Source: Lumnitzera littorea (lineage: Eukaryota; Streptophyta; Magnoliopsida; Myrtales; Combretaceae). Taken from it: a stretch of 64,000 nucleotides of DNA. The stretch covers positions 24,068,991 through 24,132,990 of the forward strand of contig JAMXBB010000012.1 of the NCBI GenBank assembly GCA_024138015.1, read 5' to 3'. Positions 39,725 through 50,783 of this stretch are shown here, piece by piece. The notes below the pieces were generated by a model that saw nothing but the letters and a program-made list of their open reading frames with translations, was not told the DNA's origin and ran no database searches. Position 1 is the stretch's first letter, and each line of letters begins with the position of its first letter. A program made the translations under genes and the position numbers.

Positions 39725-40195
39725 TGTTGGTGAATTTTGGGGTCAAGAAATAGTCCTGCAAAAGAGAGTAAAATGCTTGGTATTGAGGTCAGTCCGGTGC
39801 GACCACTCCGATGCCTAAGTTAGAATGGTAATTTAGTATAGTGAGTATGAGAATAAGAAGCGTTAGAGTGCCCTTACAAAGTTTCTTTCCAGTATTTATA
39901 GATGGTTGTTGTGTCTAAGACAATTGTCGAGGTAACTATTAAGACACATGGAGAGCTCTTGACTTGACATCTCCTCTAATATGTAGGGATAGCAAGTGGT
40001 TGTAAAATATAACTGTGCTTATAATAACTATTCGTGTTATAGATTTAAATTTAAATTAGGAGCGTTTGTTGTACTCGGCACAAGTGCTAAGTACCGAATG
40101 TCTTCTACAGAGTGCGAATGTCGAGAGATTTGATTACCTGACTTCTTAGTAGACGAAAGGATGAGTGTAAGTTGATTGAAAATTGACTATCAACA
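39725..40195 (-). repeat. 5' LTR of the Tat element (right on the + strand)
   Basis: Matches 29,842-30,307 along its full length. On the minus strand it begins TGTTGATAGTC and ends TTCACCAACA. The next five bases on the + strand, TCTAT, resume the LTR of element B. Confidence 0.85.
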
Positions 40196-40679
40196 TCTAT
40201 AACACTAATCATTGCTTTCTTGGAATATTCATTTTACCCTTTTGTATTCTTGTACATTGCTTCTTTAGGGTAATGCCCTTTTTATCTTTTCCTTTTAGGC
40301 ATGTTGACCTAAATTGTCGGGTGTAAATACTCCTTGTACTTGTAGCTGTAAATAATCAGATTGAACATTAATACACTTGACATTTCTCTCTAGTAAACAT
40401 TACTTATTTACATTTATATCACTCTTATCCTAACCCTTGAGCAAGGTTAGGTAGTGAGTAACCTCACCGAATCAATTCATGTGTCATATCAAATTGTGCC
40501 ATGAGTTTTCGGAAATTCAATTGGTCTGTCATATCTTTTGGAGTTGTTCATGGGTTTTTGCTTACTTTTCATTCGCATTTGTCCTTTTACACCATTCCCC
40601 ATTATTCCTTTCGAGCTTTTTGTAAGTTTGGACCCATCCAGCGACTGGCCTTATCTGTTTTTAGTCACAGTTTGTAACA
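40196..40679 (+). repeat. 5' LTR of element B, second part, plus primer site
   Basis: Continues the first part with TCATTGCTTTC...TGGAATATTCATTTTACCC, shared with 47,628 onward. It ends TTTGTAACA at 40,679. The primer site TTGATATCAGAG (40,682-40,693) is the common TTGGTATCAGAGC with a G-to-A change. The LTR promoter is GTGTAAATACTCC here, against the intact GGTATAAATACC in the 3' LTR (near 47,738). Confidence 0.8.
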
Positions 40680-40852
40680 TCTTGATATCAGAGTGAAGGT
40701 TTTGTTTAAGTTATGGTTTGTGTTTGAAGTTTTGTTTATACCTTGTTTTACGAGTGTGAAACAAAGTAAGTTACTATATTCATCTTAGCTGCTGTATTTG
40801 CTAATAGTTAATTTTCTGAAGTATTTGTTTGAGTTCTAAATTTGTAGAGAAA

Positions 40853-41707
40853 ATGACTGATCCAAGTATAAACATTGGTAGTGGAGATGATAGTGAAGTT
40901 GTCCACCATGGATGCTAGTCTCAAGAAACCCCCAAAAGCACTAACGAGAGACTTGATGAATTGGTTAACCTTTTGGTGGATTTAACCCAAGTTGTTCATG
41001 CGTTGTCTTACTAACTAATTGAGGCTACGCAAAACACCGCATAAGCTGCTCAACCTATTAGAGGTCATAACCCAACTCGATAAGTTTGTGGTAGAGGAGT
41101 AGGCCGATGAGAAAGATAGAGGATAGACTTGAGGGAACCAGATGAAGAGGATGGGGAAGAGCAAGCTAGAGTCCCTAAAGTATCTGACCATGTGAAACTT
41201 CGATTCCGAGTTTCAATGGATCTGGGAATGTTGATGAATATTTAGAGTGGGAAGAGAAGGGAAAGCATGTTTTTTATTATTATCAATATGAGGATTATGA
41301 GAGGGTAAGAACTGCTGTTGTAGAGTTCTTTGGATGTGCTGCCATGTGGTGAAAGAATTTCTAGGCCATGAGAAGACGAGAGAGCTACTGCAAAATAATA
41401 CTTGGCTCAAGATGAAGAGAATACTCAAAAATAGATTCTAACTAGAAATTTATCTTCAAGATACTTTCACTTGACTTTAAAAGTTGAGATAAGAAGGCCA
41501 GACCGTTGATGAGTATGTTCAAGAATTTCAAATGCTTATGATCCATTACGAAATAGAGGAGCTACCAGCTCGAATAGTCTCAAGATTTATTACTAAGTTG
41601 AGAGGTGACATTCGAGACATTGTGGAACTCCAATGATTTACAACAATGGATGAGGCCATTAGAATAACCTAGCGAATAGAGAAGTAAAGAAGGAGCCGAG
41701 TACTAAC
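40853..41707 (+). pseudogene. gag N-terminal part of element B
   Basis: An ATG at 40,853 opens MTDPSINIGSGDDSEVV and soon meets a stop at 40,916. The capsid-like domain is recognisable at 41,210-41,350 as GNVDEYLEWEEKGKHVFYY and YERVRTAVVEFFGCAAMW, with a TGG changed to TGA at the next Trp. The gag continues after the solo LTR at 41,708-42,730. Confidence 0.65.
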
Positions 41708-42730
41708 CGGTAATGGAAATTAGCCTCTGACTACATCTAAGTCGAGGTTAACTTGTTCGAAGTTGACACCGACCCTCCAGAAAAAGATGCCGACCTGTTT
41801 TAACTGGAAGCCAAACAGTTCAAAGCCGAGGCTAAACAACTTTCACCAATGCTAAGTAAATGACAGAAGATTGAGGGAAAGAAAAGGAGCCACTCGGCAA
41901 TAAGTTTGTCGTTTGCCGAGAAGATTAGATACCATAAGGCCGAGTACTCAAGACCAAAGAATCACTAGGTACAGTATTAAGAGACTAGTGTCGACTGATT
42001 CTGGAACTCGACAATTATGGGCTGATCTTTTTGGTGTCTTGGTTAAACACTATAAGACTTCAGGGATTCCTTTCTGAACTTATACATCCAATTGTTGACT
42101 CCATCCGGTTTGGATACTACTCCTTCTAAGACATGCCGAGTAACTTCATGCTGACATCTCTTATAAAACGTACAGTTTTGTATTCTCGTATATGTTTTTC
42201 CTTTACTTTATTTATAGGTCCAATTCTTTAAGGTTTAAGGCCTTATATGTTATTTACAGTTTTGCCACTAGGGTTTAGGACTCCCTATAAATAGCAACAT
42301 CTGTAAACATCATACGAAGATATACGAAAATATATGAAATTAGACAGAAAAGTATAATCCTGCGTTTTAGAATCTTTCCCTTTTTAGAGGAAGGCTACTT
42401 TTAAGCTAGCATTTGCCAGATTATTGAGTATAGATCAAACTCTTTAATCTTTCCCGCGTTCTTATCGATCTTGACCTTAAGATTGTGGTGAACCATTTCA
42501 TTTGAATCGGTTAGTGAGTTGCATCTAACCTCCATTTGAATCCCGAGCAACATTTAGTATTCGTGAGTTGTATTGAACCTTATTTCGAGCTCAAACCTTT
42601 GATAGTGTTTGTGTCCTAGTGAGTTACATCCATTGACATTCACTGTTAAAATTAACCATCTCACTCCCTGTCCGTTATACCCATTCAACCAATACGACCT
42701 TTTCGAGATCTACCGCCGTTGATCCATATA
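41708..42730 (+). mobile_element. Solo LTR (family F, copy 2) inside gag of element B
   Basis: This ~1.02-kb insertion separates the gag helical domain from the zinc knuckle. It matches the reverse complement of 13,202-14,088 along its length, with about 130 extra bases near 41,830-41,940. An LTR promoter CCCTATAAATAG lies near 42,284. It begins near GGTAATGGAAATTAGCC and ends GTTGATCCATATA. Target duplications could not be fixed unambiguously. Confidence 0.7.
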
Positions 42731-44937
42731 AGCCAAGATGTCAATTAGCTGACCTAGATTAGCGAGTCACCGAGCTCAATCGAGTACTGAGTCGAGTTAA
42801 AAGATGGGTGTCTAAGTTAATCAGAAAAGTCAACCTGACGGTAAAGTGCCAACTTGAACTTATGAGAAGGGGTAAAGATCAGGTAGGAAGACGAGCCAGA
42901 TCAAGTGCTTCAAATGCCAAGGGTTCAGACATATTGTAACTCAATGCCTAAATTAACAGACAATGGTCATCAAGGGAGATATTTTGAAACTAGAGGTCGA
43001 AAGTACTAATGAGGAACCTGTAGAGGAGATTCCTACTAAGAAAGAATTGATCGAAGAGAATGTATTCGTCGAGGACTTAGACTAGTTGATCATGGTTGTT
43101 CGACACACAATGAACATGGAACCCTTATGAGAGGAGGAGTAAAGAGAGAATTTGTTTTATACTACTTGTAAGGTAAATGATCAGGTGTGTACCCTCATTG
43201 TGGATAGTGGAAGTTGCACCAATGTAGGCGGACCTTATTTCGAAATTGAAGTTGCCAACTATTGCATATCTAAGGTTGTACAAGTTGCATTGGTTAAGTG
43301 AGAAAGGAGCACTACATGTCACTCGATAATTTCTACTATCATTCATTATAGGGAATTACTTTGACCAGATTCTCTGTAACGTCTTGCCCATGTGTACTTC
43401 CTACATGTTGCTAGGTAGACCGTAGCTATTTGATAGGAGTGTTATCTATGATGGCTATAAGAAAATGTACATGTTCGAGAATGATGACCGAAAGATCGCA
43501 CCTAACTTGTTGCCGCCGGGAGAAGTCAATAAGTTGTAGACAAAGCTTACTTGTAGATCAAAGAAGGCTTTAGTGATGACAAGAGTTGAGCTTCGAAAGG
43601 CTATCAATACTGACAAACTGACCTTTATGTTGGTCAGGTGTCAATTAGAGATGAAGGAGATGGTGAACTACCATGAGGAATCAAATAGTTGCTAAATGAG
43701 TATGTCGACCTGTTCCCAGAGCAATTACTTAAGGGGTTGCCCTCAACTTGAGGCATAAAGCACTACATTAACTTAGTACCTGGCACTATACTACTGAATA
43801 AGCCTACCTATCGAATGAATCTCAAATAGGCTTCTAAGCTCCAACGTCAAGTCAATGAGTTGCTGGAGAAAGGTTATGTTAGAGAGAGTCTTAACCCTTG
43901 TGCTGTGCCAGCACTTTTAGTGTTGAAAAGGGATGGAACCTAGCAAATGTGTGTAGACAACCAACCCGTGAACAAGATTACTATCAAATACAGGTATCTT
44001 ATCCCGAGATTGGAAGAAAAACTAGATGAATTGAGTGGGGCTAAGATTTTTAGTAAGATTGATCTTAAGTCTGATTACCATCAAATTTGCATAAGGCTAA
44101 GAGATGAGTAGAAAATAACATTTAAGACTTGACATGGATTATATGAATGGATGATCATGCCCTTCGGCTTGTTCAATGCCTCGAGCACTTTCGTGAGACT
44201 AATGAATCATGTGTCGAGACATTTGATCGGGAAGTATGTTGTGGTGTAATTTGACGACATCTTAGTCTATAGTGCCGACATACCGAGTCACTATGAACAT
44301 CTTTAGGCCGTTTTGAATATCTTTCGTGCTGAGAGATTATTCGGCAATCTCAAGAAGTGTTACTTTTGTCAAGAGGAAGTAGTATTATTGGGTTATGTAG
44401 TTGGTGGAGGAGGCTTATGAGTAGATGATGAGAGGATTCGAGCAATTGTCGAATGGCCAACTCCTACTACTTATGTTGACGAAAGAAGTTTCCATGGTCT
44501 GGCTTTATTCTATCAACGATTCATTAAGAATTTCAATACCCCTACCATACCACTTATTGAGTTAATGAAAAAAAATACCAACTTCTGATAAGGAGAAAGT
44601 GAGGAGAGGAGCTTTGTCGAGATAAAAGAGAGATTGACCTCTACCTCGGTGTTAGTTTTACTTAACTTTGAGAAAATATTTGAGCTGAAATGTAATGCAT
44701 CAAGCATTGGAATAAGCACCGTCTTAATGCAGGAAGGACGATCGATTGCCTTCCACAGCGAAAAGCTTAGAAGACCTTAGTTAAATTACTTCATGTATGA
44801 TAAAGAACTCTTAGTGCCGATTCAAGCATTGCAAGTATGGTAACACTATTTATTGCCGAGAGAATTTGTCATATATATTGACCATGAGTCACTAAGGTAC
44901 CTCCGAAGTTAGACCAAGTTATCGAAGCAATAGGCGA
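42731..44937 (+). pseudogene. gag C-terminus, protease, RT and RNase H of element B
   Basis: The CCHC zinc knuckle CFKCQGFRHIVTQC is at 42,906-42,947. The retroviral-type protease motif LIVDSGSCTNV is near 43,195. RT runs from LNKPTYRMNLK near 43,797 through IFSKIDLKSDYHQICIRLRD (44,046-44,106) and HGLYEWMIMPFGLFNASSTF. The catalytic YFDDIL reads stop-FDDILVYS near 44,248. RNase H starts near 44,690 with CNASSIGISTVLMQ, DKELL and IDHESLRYL. It breaks at 44,937 where a solo LTR is inserted, and resumes at 45,810. Many TAG and TGA codons lie where the family has Trp, Gln or Arg. Confidence 0.8.
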
Positions 44938-45809
44938 TGATAGGAATCAAGCTATTTGACCTCTGACCCATAACCAAGCCCGATGACTGGAAGGGCTGGC
45001 ATGATGAATCATTTTATTTCAACTAACCCCTGCCGAGGCCGAGTACTTACTTATTGAGTCACCCTTCATACTGAGCCATATGATTGCCTATTCTTCTATA
45101 GTATGCCGAATGGAGGATTACTCACTAGTGTCAAGCCGACCAATCACTCGGCATCTTCTTTGCCGAGATTTGCAGAGAAGCCGAGAGAGAGATTCCAGAC
45201 TAACTAAGCCGTCCCTATTCGGACAAGCCATCTGTTCGTACTTTTTATCCACATCTTCTAACGACCTCGCCAATGTAGCATCATCATGTGTACAGTATTA
45301 TGTACAGAATCTATTGCACTAATGATTGTTTTTCTTATAGATTCATTTTTACCCTTTTATATCTTGTACATTACTTCCTTAAGAAATATCCTTTTTGTCT
45401 TTTCCTTTTTATGCAAGTTGCCCTAACTTATGGGTATAAATACCCTTGTACTTATAGCTAGAAGGCATCATATCGGATTATTTTTAATACACTTTTGAGT
45501 ACTTTTCTTCCATACAAAAACACTATTTATTTACTCTTGACATTACTCTTATTCTTTCTCTTAAGTAAGGTTAGGTGGCGAGTAACCTCACTGGACCAAT
45601 TCATGTGTCATATTGAATTGTGCTGTAAGTACTTGAAAGTTCCATTGGCGCATTATATCCTCTAAAACCGTTCGTAGGTTTTGCTTATTGTTTTATTCTT
45701 CATTTTTGCGCTTTTCGCACTTTCCCCATTAATCCTTTTTCAAGCATTTTGCAAGCTTGGATCCATCCATCTACCAACCTTGTCTGTTTTTTGGCTATGG
45801 TTCGCAACA
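44938..45809 (+). mobile_element. Solo LTR of the element B family, inserted in RNase H of element B
   Basis: This 872-bp unit begins TGATAGGAATCAAGC and ends GGTTCGCAACA, with GGCGA (44,933-44,937) and AGCGA (45,810-45,814) as flanks. It aligns with the LTRs of element B along its length but is clearly different in detail, so it is not a duplication of them. It carries an intact GGTATAAATACC promoter word near 45,438. Removing it rejoins RNase H text, LSKQ to ARWIEFLRDFKF. Confidence 0.8.
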
Positions 45810-47221
45810 AGCGAGATAGGTTGAATTCCTTGAGGGATTTTAAATTTTGTAATAAAATTCAAGTAGGAGAAAAGTAACATAGTTGCCGATGCTCTTTTGA
45901 GAGGATATGCACTTCTGAATGAACTGTAAACCAGACTATTTAGGTTTGCGAGTATCATAGAGTAATATTTTGAGGATTTACAATTTGGACCCATAATTGT
46001 GCAATGCGTTAATGGAAGGATAGTGGATGAGTATTATGTAGAAAATGGCTTCTTGTTCTGAAGTAAAAAATTATGTATGCCGGCTTGTTCCCTAAGGGAG
46101 TTATTAATCAAAGAAGCTTATAGTAGAGGGCTCTCCGAACTCTTTAGAGAAAGAAGGACTTGTGAGCTGTTAAATGGTTGATTCTTTTAGCCGAGAATGA
46201 GGAGAGATGTGTACCAAGTTTGAGGAGAGATGTATACCGAGTTGTCGAAAGCTACTCCATGTGCAAGAAAGATAAGTGCAGAGCCGAGCAAGGGAAAGAG
46301 ATGCCTTTACATGTCTCAATAAAGCTACAGACTAAATTGGGTATGAACTTTGTTTTCAGATTACTACGAACTACCCGAGGCAAAGATTTTTGTAATGGTT
46401 GTTGTGGATTGGTTCAACAAGATAGCACACTTCATGCTCTAATCCAAAACTAACGATGCTTTTGCTATTGCTTCTCTTTTCTTGCAGGAGATTGTGCGGA
46501 TATACAGTGCACCAAGAAATGTAGTTTTTGACAGAGACCTGAAGTTCTTAGGCCATTTTTAGAGGACCTTATGGCGTCAGATTAGGACCAAACTACTATT
46601 CAGTACTTCTTGTCACCTTCAAACTGACAGCCAAACAGAAGTGGTTAATCGCACTTTGGGATCATTGCTCCAAGTTGCAATGGGCAAGAACTTGGCTGAT
46701 TAGGATGTTTGCCTGCTAGTGGTCAAGTTCGCTTACAACTGGACAGTACATGACACCACCAAGCAGACTCTCTTCGAAGTGGTCTATGGTTTCAATCTTG
46801 AGTTGCCCCTCGATTATACCTTTGTACCTACACCTATGCAAGAGGACCCTAACTCCTCGGTCAGAGTACAATCCCTTCAGTACATCTATGACAAAGTCAT
46901 TCGGTACATCGACTAAGTTGCTAAAAGAATGCGAGAAAAGACTTAGTGTAGGACGGCTAAATAATTCCGGTAAGGAGACTTAGTATGGCTACACCTTAGT
47001 AAGGAATTGTTTTCGAGTAAGAGGATGAACAAACTATCCCCAAAGGCTAAAGGACCTTTCAAAATCCTCCAAAAGATCAATGATAACGCTTACAGATCAG
47101 AGCTGCTAGAGGATTATGGGGTTTTTGACACCATCGCTGACCTCAGTCAGTATCACCCTGATAGAGAGTTGACCAGAGACGATTCAAATTTGATCCTAAA
47201 TCTAAATCAACTTGAAGGGAA
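45810..47221 (+). pseudogene. RNase H end and integrase of element B
   Basis: RNase H resumes with ARWIEFLRDFKF. The integrase zinc-binding part is near 46,195-46,310 (MRRDVYRVVESYSMCKK). The catalytic core is at 46,411-46,800: DWFNKIAHFML, LFLQEIVRIYSAPRN, VFDRDLKFLGHF and HLQTDSQTEVVNRTLGSLLQ. It is followed by KFAYNWTVHDTTKQTLFEVV and a C-terminal GPFKILQKINDNAYR near 47,060. Stops replace Trp in several places (for example ADW to AD-stop near 46,705). No chromodomain follows. A purine-rich AACTTGAAGGGAA tract ends at 47,221, next to the 3' LTR. Confidence 0.78.
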
Positions 47222-48094
47222 TGTTGGGAAACGAGCTATTGGATCATTGACTTGTAGCTAAGTCCGAAGACTGGAAGGCTTGGTACGGTGATTCTCCTAC
47301 TCCAGTTGACTCCTGTCGAAGCCAAGTATCTCCTTACCAACTCGTTCTGCATGCTAAGTCAAATGAATCCCTATTTCTCATTGATAATATGCTAAGAAGC
47401 GAAAGGCCGGGGCAGTAACCAATCCTTACTCTCACTCATGCCTAACCAATTATTTACTCAGCATCACCATTGCTGATATGCTGAGAGAAAGAGGGTCCAG
47501 ATTGACTAAGCAACCCCTGCTCAGACAAGTCAGCTAACTGTACTTTTTGTCTGCATCTTCTAACGACCTTACCAATACAGCATTACTATGTGTACAAAAT
47601 CATGTTTAGAATACGTCACACTAGTCATTGCTTTCCTGGAATATTCATTTTACCCTTTTGTATTTTTGTACATTGCTTCTTTAGAGTATTACGCTTTTTG
47701 TCTTTTCCTTTTAGGCATGTTGCCCTAAATTCTTGGGTATAAATACCTCTTGTACTTGTAGTTGTAAACAATCGGATTGAATATTAATACACTTGATATT
47801 TCTCTTTCGTAAACATTACTTGTTTACATTCATATCATTCTTATCTTAACCTTTGAGCAAGACCAGGTGGCAAGTAATCTCACTAGACCGATTTGTGCGT
47901 CATATCGAATTATGCTGTGGGTTCTCAAAGTTCTATTGATGTATCATATCCTTTAGAGCTATTTATGGATTTTTGCTTAGTTTTCATTTGCATTTATCCT
48001 TTCGCGCCATTCCCTATTATTCCTTTCAAGCTTTCGATGATCTTGAACTCATCCAACAACTAGCCTTGTTTGTTGTTGGTTATGATTTACAACA
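47222..48094 (+). repeat. 3' LTR of element B
   Basis: Starts TGTTGGGAAACG after the polypurine tract and ends GATTTACAACA. A GGTATAAATACC promoter sits near 47,738. It matches the two-part 5' LTR and the solo LTR at 44,938-45,809. The next bases, AATGT, return to the PMD gene of the MULE. Confidence 0.85.
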
Positions 48095-48099
48095 AATGT

Positions 48100-50783
48100 T
48101 CCCATGCCCATACATGTAGAATAACCAGTGGACTACTAATCTCTCCTGCGTCAGCCTTAGAAGCTAGACACAATTGGCAATATAGCCATGCTAAGCAAGC
48201 TACTCCTCACGCGTATTGCTTGGTCATGGCAATGTTTGATAAGAGAAGGAGGAACATCAAGTGTACAATATTATTAGACTTGTCTGAGAACAGCATACCC
48301 CCAACAACTACATGATATGTACCCTCGTGAAGCATTGCACTATTTCCTTGTTTGCATCAAAAGGCACTCTTTGGTGAGCGAATTCTTAATAGGCAGTAAC
48401 ATATCTTAGTCTACCTAATAGAAATCGTCACTCTAGTAACTGCATTGCCATCGGCTGGTAGACCTATAAGTAAAGATATATCTTGTAGCATCACCATCAT
48501 TTTGCCAGTGTGGAAGTGAAATATATGTATCTCTTCCCTCCATCACTCAGCTAGGGTGGTAATTAAATACCAATCCAATTGTATGAAGGAAACCTGGCGT
48601 ACACCAATGAAGCCTGATTGCACCATTGGTCTGAGCATTGTTATGACCTTGAATATTTGCTCATTTTAGTAAAAAATCGCGACTTAGTGACTATTGGCTA
48701 TTTTGTGACACCTATCAAGCTTTCTTTTCACGAATTTGGTCAACACTTTACCAATGCTCATTTGCTCTGCTAACTCGATCCTACGTTTATTGAAGTAGTT
48801 ATTGTAGTTGTAGAAAGTTTTCTTAAATAGTGTCGCGATGAGTAAGTTTCTAGCATCATGCAAAGCACTATTATAACTTTCTGCAATGTTAGTCATCCCA
48901 TGACCAAACTAAGCTTTATTGTTATATGCCAGTGTCTACATTTTAGGATGTAGGCCTCTAAAGTAAGCTTTAGTATGGGGGCTAATAGTCTTAGCCTAAT
49001 CATAGTAGGCGCGAAACTTATTAGGTTGCAACCGATAAGTGGCTTTTTTTTATTATCTCTTTGCAGTCTTTGTTCTTAGCCTGAGTATTGAAGTTACTGG
49101 CGATGTGTCGAATACACCACTACCAAGGCCAACCCCTTAGCCATATTGCATTCTCGCCCTATACTATAGACTGGATACTAGCATGATGATCCGAAATCAA
49201 ACAAATACCGATACAATCTCTTATAACATGCATGAGCACACATGTTATGAACCAATTCCAGCTATTGAAACATTTTTCATCAACTAAGGTAAAACCAAGT
49301 GGGATTATGTGATTTTGACTATTAACTCCTGTCGCAATTAGCAATTTATGCTTGTACTTCCCATACATGAATGTTCCATCGATCGTAATTACAGCTTGAA
49401 ATGTATAAACGCCTCAATACACGGTCTAAATGGCCAGAAGATCCTACTGAAGAATATGTGCCTGGCAGTATCACTATCTCGCCATCTCCACTCTACCATA
49501 GTACTGGGATTAGCCTCTTTGATCGCATTTAGTAGTTATAGGAACATTGCATACGATTCTTCCCACTTATTGTAAACTTGTTCGATCACTTTGCGCTTTG
49601 CTTCCCTAATTCTTTTAATGTTGACAGTATAACCGTATTGCTTGCAAATAATTGCCTGCAAGTGTCTTACCTTAATGCTTGGTGACTCTTGAACATTCTT
49701 AATCAGAAAGTAGGATAGTGTATTTGAGTTCAATTTCGAGTGATTCTAGCTAATTGTAGGATTGAGGTACGTGTATGAACCTACGAACCTAGTTATGACA
49801 AAGCATCTTACATGTTACTTCTTATAGGCTCGGAGTCTTCACCTATAGGCCTTTTCCCAATCAATGCATCTGATAAACTATAACATCGGTTCGGACTCCT
49901 TTACGATGAAGCCATGGTGATTCATAACATGATGCAGCCTCATAGTTGTCTGTAGATGTTTTTTACTCTCGAACCGCATGCCTACTTTCAATTTATCGCT
50001 GAAGCTCCATTCACTACCACTTATACAATCATCAGCCACTAGTCCATCCCTAACACTTGACGTGTAGAAAGGCATGGGTTTTAACATCCTGACTACGTCC
50101 ACAAATGTTGATAACTCATGCCTTTATTCATTCCATCTACGTGACCCTTATGCTTCTTCTACTTCCTGCAACCAACATTCACTTAGGCCAACGTTGGCAT
50201 TACAATCTGTATCATCGAAATCTTTATCAATGTTAGCTAATGCCAGTTCATTCTCCATATCAATATCTTTATTTGATTCGTTAGTGATCAAGACATTAGG
50301 TTCACTAGACATGTGATTAGTCCTCAGTACGTTCTTCGGTGGGATCGCTTAGGATTCGAACACCCCATTTTCAACTTGTAATCCAATATCATCGCTGTGC
50401 CATTCGACATCGTCCTCAACTGCAATAGGGGCTATCGGTGGTGGGTTCACTTCATGAATTTTAATATATATTTCCGTAGAACCACTAACTCCACCACGCC
50501 CTACTAAGGAAGCCATTAACTATTGGACATCATAATCATCACTGATGGGGATGGTACAGGACATATCCCTGGTCTCACCTATGAGGGGGTATTTATGAAT
50601 TAGCTCGATTCAGTGTGTTGTTATGTCAACTCGAAGTTGATTACATATCATTCCAACTAACTAGTCATATGTTGTCCCAAATGGAACACCGACTATTATT
50701 CTTGAGCGCCTATTATGCTACACCCTATCTTCTCCTTCCACAATATTTTCACTAATATAACAAATCAACTTCATATTATTCAT
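48100..50783 (-). pseudogene. MULE transposase fused in frame to the N-terminal half of a plant mobile domain
   Basis: An ATG at 50,783 opens a frame that stays in phase to about 49,540 apart from stops. The Mutator N-terminal domain is at 49,880-50,030 (DKLKVGMRFESKKHLQTTM), followed by a DNA-binding-type block (KVRHLQAIICKQYGYTVNIK, 49,733-49,560). After one or two frameshifts, the DDE core shows MYGKYKHKLLIATGVNSQNH and GICLISDHHASIQ (49,368-49,170). Then come MTNIAESYNSALHDARNLL and a helical end (48,896-48,690). With no SWIM zinc finger, the same frame passes into PMD text: MVQSGFIGVRQVSFIQLDWY, MLQDISLLIGLPADGNAVT, FSDKSNNIVHLMFLLLL and LVILHVWAWEH. It stops at 48,100, the retrotransposon junction. 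MULE transposases normally cut at element ends; the role of PMD in such elements is not established. Confidence 0.82.

Larger units (their letters stand above)
29842..40195 (-). mobile_element. Tat-lineage Ty3/gypsy retrotransposon inside the 5' LTR of element B
   Basis: The two LTRs are 29,842-30,307 (466 bp) and 39,725-40,195 (471 bp), with TGTTG...CAACA ends. Flanks TCCAC (left) and TCTAT (right) differ by two transitions, so the target duplication is only probable. The gag-pol frame runs on the minus strand from 39,686 to about 34,520. Between the end of pol and its 3' LTR lie a minisatellite and an additional open reading frame on the opposite strand. Both traits are characteristic of the Tat lineage (Retand, Ogre, Grande and relatives). 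Numerous stops and a changed RT catalytic motif show it is dead. Confidence 0.88.
29433..48094 (+). mobile_element. Ty3/gypsy retrotransposon B, inserted in the PMD gene of the MULE
   Basis: The 3' LTR is 47,222-48,094 (873 bp, starts TGTTGGGAAACG, ends TTTACAACA). The 5' LTR is 29,433-29,841 continued at 40,196-40,679, interrupted by the Tat element. The flanks GATGT and AATGT can be read as a 4/5 target duplication, although the exact left base is uncertain by one or two positions. A methionyl-tRNA-type primer site, gag, protease, RT, RNase H and integrase follow in gypsy order on the + strand. The GPFKILQKINDNAYR end of integrase and the gag with EYLEWEEK fit a Reina/CRM-like gypsy group. 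No chromodomain is visible. Two solo LTRs sit in its coding region. Confidence 0.85.

Noticed and set aside
29842..40195. Whether the Tat element and element B are one element
   Set aside because: They have different LTRs, opposite orientation, and the LTR of B continues across the Tat element, so they are two separate insertions.
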